From the NCBI GenBank assembly GCA_023131225.1, contig JAGLZW010000033.1, positions 1-64,000 of the forward strand: a stretch of 64,000 nucleotides of DNA, given 5' to 3'. The DNA comes from Candidatus Bathyarchaeota archaeon. GTDB lineage: Archaea; Thermoproteota; Bathyarchaeia; Bathyarchaeales; SOJC01. How positions within the stretch are numbered: position 1 is the stretch's first letter; the number at the start of each line of letters is the position of its first letter. Below, one piece after another: positions 61,328 to 64,000 of the stretch. The notes beneath the pieces are model-generated. The model ran no database searches. It was not told the DNA's origin and saw only the letters and a program-made list of their open reading frames with translations. Made by a program: the position numbers and the translations under genes.

Positions 61328-63322
61328 TCACTTTATTTTGCTTCCAGCCTCGACTGACTTGTCGGGTTGAATGATTGAAATGCTTTTACCATCCTCTGCT
61401 GCTAGAATCATTACTTCAGAATCTAAGCCAAAAACACGTTTAGGTTTAAGATTAGCTAAAACAGCAATGCTTTTGCCTTCCAGCTGTGTTGGCTTATAAT
61501 GCTGAGCGATGCCTGCTACGGCCTGTTTCAGTTCTCCAGCACCTATGTCAATGGTTAATTTCACAAGATTCCTTGATTGAGGAACGTTTTCTGCCTTAAC
61601 AATCTTGCCTATTCGTAAGTCGAGCTTAGAGAACTCTTCAAATGTTACGGTGGACGGATTAGTTTTCGTCTTTTCCAACTTGCTCTGCAACTCCTCTCCG
61701 CTTACCTCTATCTTGCTAAATAACGGTTTTGACTTCTTTACTTTATGACTTGAGGGTAAAAGCTTTGTTGCTTCATCCCACTTTTGCAAACATGTCTCGA
61801 ATGACAAATTGAGAAGAGTTGAAATCCTTTCAGAAGTGAACGGAATGAATGGCTCAAGGGTTATCGCCAGAGTTTTGACAATTTGGACAGCGACGTAGAG
61901 CGTATTTGCGGCTTTTTGCCTATTGGCCTTGAGGAGGTTCCACGGTTCCTTTTCGTTGAAATACTTGTTTCCTATACGGCTGATGTCAATAATTTTCTGC
62001 AAAGCCGACTGCAGCTTGCAGCTTTCCAGGTTTTCCGCCGCCTCCGCTACTCTTTTTTCCACAGCTCTGAGAACGCGTTTGTCGCAGGCGTCAAGGTTGT
62101 GTGTTTTGGGCACCGAGCTCTCAAAATGTTGATTAATGAATGTCAAAGTCCTGTGTATGAAGTTACCTAAAGTGTCGTTAAGATCAGCATTTATCTTTTC
62201 TATGAAAATATCCCATGAAAAATTCGTGTCCTTTGTTTCTGGGCGCGTGGATACGAGGAAGTAGCGCCAATAGTCTGCTGAGAACAATTCTAGGGCTTCA
62301 TCTATCCAGATACCCACCCTATGGCTTTTAGAGAACCTTTCACCTTTGAATTGCAAAAATTCAGTTGAAGAAACATTCCACGGCAGGTTGTACTCTTCTT
62401 CTATAGCAAGAAGCAAAGCTGGAAGGATAATGGTGTGAAAGGGAATGTTGTCTTTACCAATAAAATACAAAGTTTTGACATCTTTATCGAACCAAAACTC
62501 CTTCCATTTTTCTCCCTCTCCACGGTTTTTGAAGTATTCGATCGTGGCTGAGACATAGCCAAGAACAGCCTCAAACCAAACATATATTGTTTTGTTTTCT
62601 GCTCCGGGAAATGGTGCAGGGATTCCCCATTTATTGTCTCGGGTTAACGCTCGGGGCTTAAGTCCTTCGTTGATTATATTCAGGCTAAATTTTCTAGCGT
62701 TAGAGGGCAATCTGCTGTTACTCTTTATGAATTGGCGAAGCTGACCAGTGAATTTTGGCAAGTCAAAGTACCAGTGCTCGACTTTTTTTATAATGGGTGT
62801 AGATTTACAGATTGTACAGTAAGGATCAACAAGTTCTGCTGGTTCAAGTAGATGTCCACAAGAGCTACACTGGTCACCTCGAGCCCCTTCAGCACCACAA
62901 TCTGGACATATTCCTTCTACAAACCTGTCTGGCAAGAAGCGGTCACAGTTTGAGCAATAGGGTAATTCGGTTTCTTCAGAAAAGATGTAGCCATTTTTGT
63001 ATATCTTCGAAAAAACATTCTTAACAAATGACTTATGCACAGGGCTTTCTGTTCGAGTATAATTGTCAAAGGAAATTCCCCACTTCTTCCACAAGTCAAC
63101 TACCCTTGCGTGGTTTCTATCCGTAAGCTGCCTTGGTGGAATACCTAATCTAATGGCTTCTACTTCCACAGGCGTTCCATGCTCATCGGAACCTGTCACA
63201 AAAACTACGTCTTCCCCACGCAGTCTGTAGTATCGAGCAACAACATCAGCTGAGAGAACTGACCCTATTAAAGTGCCCAAATGAGGCATATAATTAATGT
63301 AAGGCCACGCACAGGTGACCAC
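61328..63322 (-). CDS. metG: Methionyl-tRNA synthetase
   Basis: A 664-residue MetRS: HLGTLIGSVLSADVVARYYR (HIGH region as PHLGT), YCSNCDRFLPDRFVEGICPD and CGAEGARGDQCSSCGHLLEP forming two zinc knuckles, WFEAVLGYVSA, and the signature FSKSH (KMSKS equivalent). A C-terminal Trbp111/EMAP-like tRNA-binding domain follows (TFEEFSKLDLRIGKIVKAEN to the end). GTG at 63322 gives MVTCAWPYIN. An ATT at 63340, right after GGAGGTGC, would add SLGKVV and restore the first strand, so the start is uncertain. PHP gene is eight bases downstream. Confidence 0.96.
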   Translation of the reverse strand: MVTCAWPYINYMPHLGTLIGSVLSADVVARYYRLRGEDVVFVTGSDEHGTPVEVEAIRLGIPPRQLTDRNHARVVDLWKKWGISFDNYTRTESPVHKSFVKNVFSKIYKNGYIFSEETELPYCSNCDRFLPDRFVEGICPDCGAEGARGDQCSSCGHLLEPAELVDPYCTICKSTPIIKKVEHWYFDLPKFTGQLRQFIKSNSRLPSNARKFSLNIINEGLKPRALTRDNKWGIPAPFPGAENKTIYVWFEAVLGYVSATIEYFKNRGEGEKWKEFWFDKDVKTLYFIGKDNIPFHTIILPALLLAIEEEYNLPWNVSSTEFLQFKGERFSKSHRVGIWIDEALELFSADYWRYFLVSTRPETKDTNFSWDIFIEKINADLNDTLGNFIHRTLTFINQHFESSVPKTHNLDACDKRVLRAVEKRVAEAAENLESCKLQSALQKIIDISRIGNKYFNEKEPWNLLKANRQKAANTLYVAVQIVKTLAITLEPFIPFTSERISTLLNLSFETCLQKWDEATKLLPSSHKVKKSKPLFSKIEVSGEELQSKLEKTKTNPSTVTFEEFSKLDLRIGKIVKAENVPQSRNLVKLTIDIGAGELKQAVAGIAQHYKPTQLEGKSIAVLANLKPKRVFGLDSEVMILAAEDGKSISIIQPDKSVEAGSKIK

Positions 63323-63435
63323 AACTTTACCGAGTGAAATGCACCTCCAAAGTACATAATACCAGAGACATTCTGAATATGCAGATACTTAAATAAAGCG
63401 GAATAAAAAGAAAAAAAAGGTTTTGAGGACGAGAG

Positions 63436-64000
63436 CTATTCCTCTTTCTGCCACGTAACTCTCGGTCTACGTCCCGAAAGAAAGATGGCTGCTGCTATAA
63501 TGATGGCACTGATAATCGCCAGTATCGAGACTACTGTTAGAAGCGTCACTATGTTGTCCATAGCTCTAAGATAACGCAGGCTATAAGCGTCCATAACTTG
63601 GATCTGATTATTCCATCCTTTGATAGCAATCGCAGGCAGCTTACCTTTGGTTGTGTATATCGAAAGGTCAACGGAAGTACTGTGCCCTCTAGCGTCATTT
63701 GGGACTGTGAAGGTAATCTCATCAAGTGCAACCGCCGTTTCGCTGCTTACATGGATCACCGGATCGTAAACAATTGTCTTGTTGCCCAGTGGGTCCCAGC
63801 CATCTTCTGTGTATATCATCCAGTCTTTGAATTCAATGGTTACATTCTTAACTTCTATGGGACCGTCCCCAGTGTTTCTAATAGTAATGTAAATTGTTCC
63901 ATGTTCACCTGGTTCATACGTATTTTTGTTAACACTCACCCATCCTTCGATGTCTTGCGCTCTAACGGAGGGCACCAAAACCATAGAAAACATCGCCAAA
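63436..64000 (-). CDS. Membrane-anchored exported protein, start beyond window
   Basis: At least 188 residues; the frame runs off the window edge. It starts with the end of a signal peptide (FSMVLVPSVRAQ), then an exported CARDB/NEW3-like beta domain (VNKNTYEPGEHGTIYITIRN, TGDGPIEVKNVTIEFKDWMI, ALDEITFTVPNDARGHSTSV) and a C-terminal membrane helix (LTVVSILAIISAIIIAAAIF) with a basic tail. This topology is common in archaeal surface proteins of the COG1361 type. Unknown ligand. Confidence 0.75.
   Translation of the reverse strand, partial: LAMFSMVLVPSVRAQDIEGWVSVNKNTYEPGEHGTIYITIRNTGDGPIEVKNVTIEFKDWMIYTEDGWDPLGNKTIVYDPVIHVSSETAVALDEITFTVPNDARGHSTSVDLSIYTTKGKLPAIAIKGWNNQIQVMDAYSLRYLRAMDNIVTLLTVVSILAIISAIIIAAAIFLSGRRPRVTWQKEE

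Overview
The window looks like a chromosomal segment of an uncultivated, low-GC archaeon, most plausibly from the Bathyarchaeia/TACK side of the domain. The domain call is firm: a 16S rRNA 3' end of archaeal type, Alba, archaeal EF-2 with an intact diphthamide loop, CTP-dependent riboflavin kinase, ADP-forming acetyl-CoA synthetase, a CofE-type F420 ligase homologue, PF14947-like winged helices, FtsZ with a CdrS-like regulator, and an archaeosortase. The lineage is inferred only from general gene content. No tRNA or CRISPR array was found.

Layout. 0-10 kb: core genes (16S end without a linked 23S, Alba, EF-2), a small mobile remnant (Vsr/DUF559-like nuclease plus frameshifted tyrosine recombinase), then metabolic genes (PfkB kinase, CofE-like ligase, AcdA, RibK). 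10-23 kb: an envelope region with a processive GT2, membrane-anchored proteins of a recurring GVYW family, two proteins with a C-terminal VPEVPLG sorting-type tail, and an archaeosortase fused to a zinc ribbon, an EpsI-like region and a winged helix. A broken second archaeosortase, duplicated gene fragments and VapBC pairs show repeated rearrangement. 23-31 kb: sulfate activation (CysC, Sat) with DUF2061, a ribbon-helix-helix protein and two alkaline-phosphatase-superfamily enzymes, but no reductase. This suggests PAPS for sulfating a surface polymer. A GVYW-dockerin gene here carries two in-frame TAG codons.

31-53 kb: a large glycan locus, mostly on the minus strand: NodB deacetylase, GNAT/FemAB-type transferase, SAM methyltransferase, sulfatase-like enzyme, DUF2206 membrane protein, GT2/GT4 glycosyltransferases, two tandem exported glycoside-hydrolase-like proteins, and three copies of an undescribed pairing of a Gfo/Idh/MocA oxidoreductase with a DUF362 protein. 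53-58 kb: VapBC, DUF1616, a membrane-anchored helical protein and a cluster of small winged-helix regulators. 58-64 kb: housekeeping genes again (e-MtaB-type methylthiotransferase, CdrS-like regulator, FtsZ with an altered T7 loop, PHP phosphoesterase, MetRS) and the start-truncated gene of a membrane-anchored exported protein.

Most of the middle of the window seems devoted to making, modifying, sorting and anchoring surface glycans and proteins. The items most worth a second look are the archaeosortase fusion with its VPEVPLG and GVYW partners, the triplicated MocA-DUF362 pair, the dockerin gene with two TAG codons, and several genes whose conserved N-termini begin only at near-cognate codons (ACG, ATA, ATC, CTG, possibly ATT) behind Shine-Dalgarno-like sequences.
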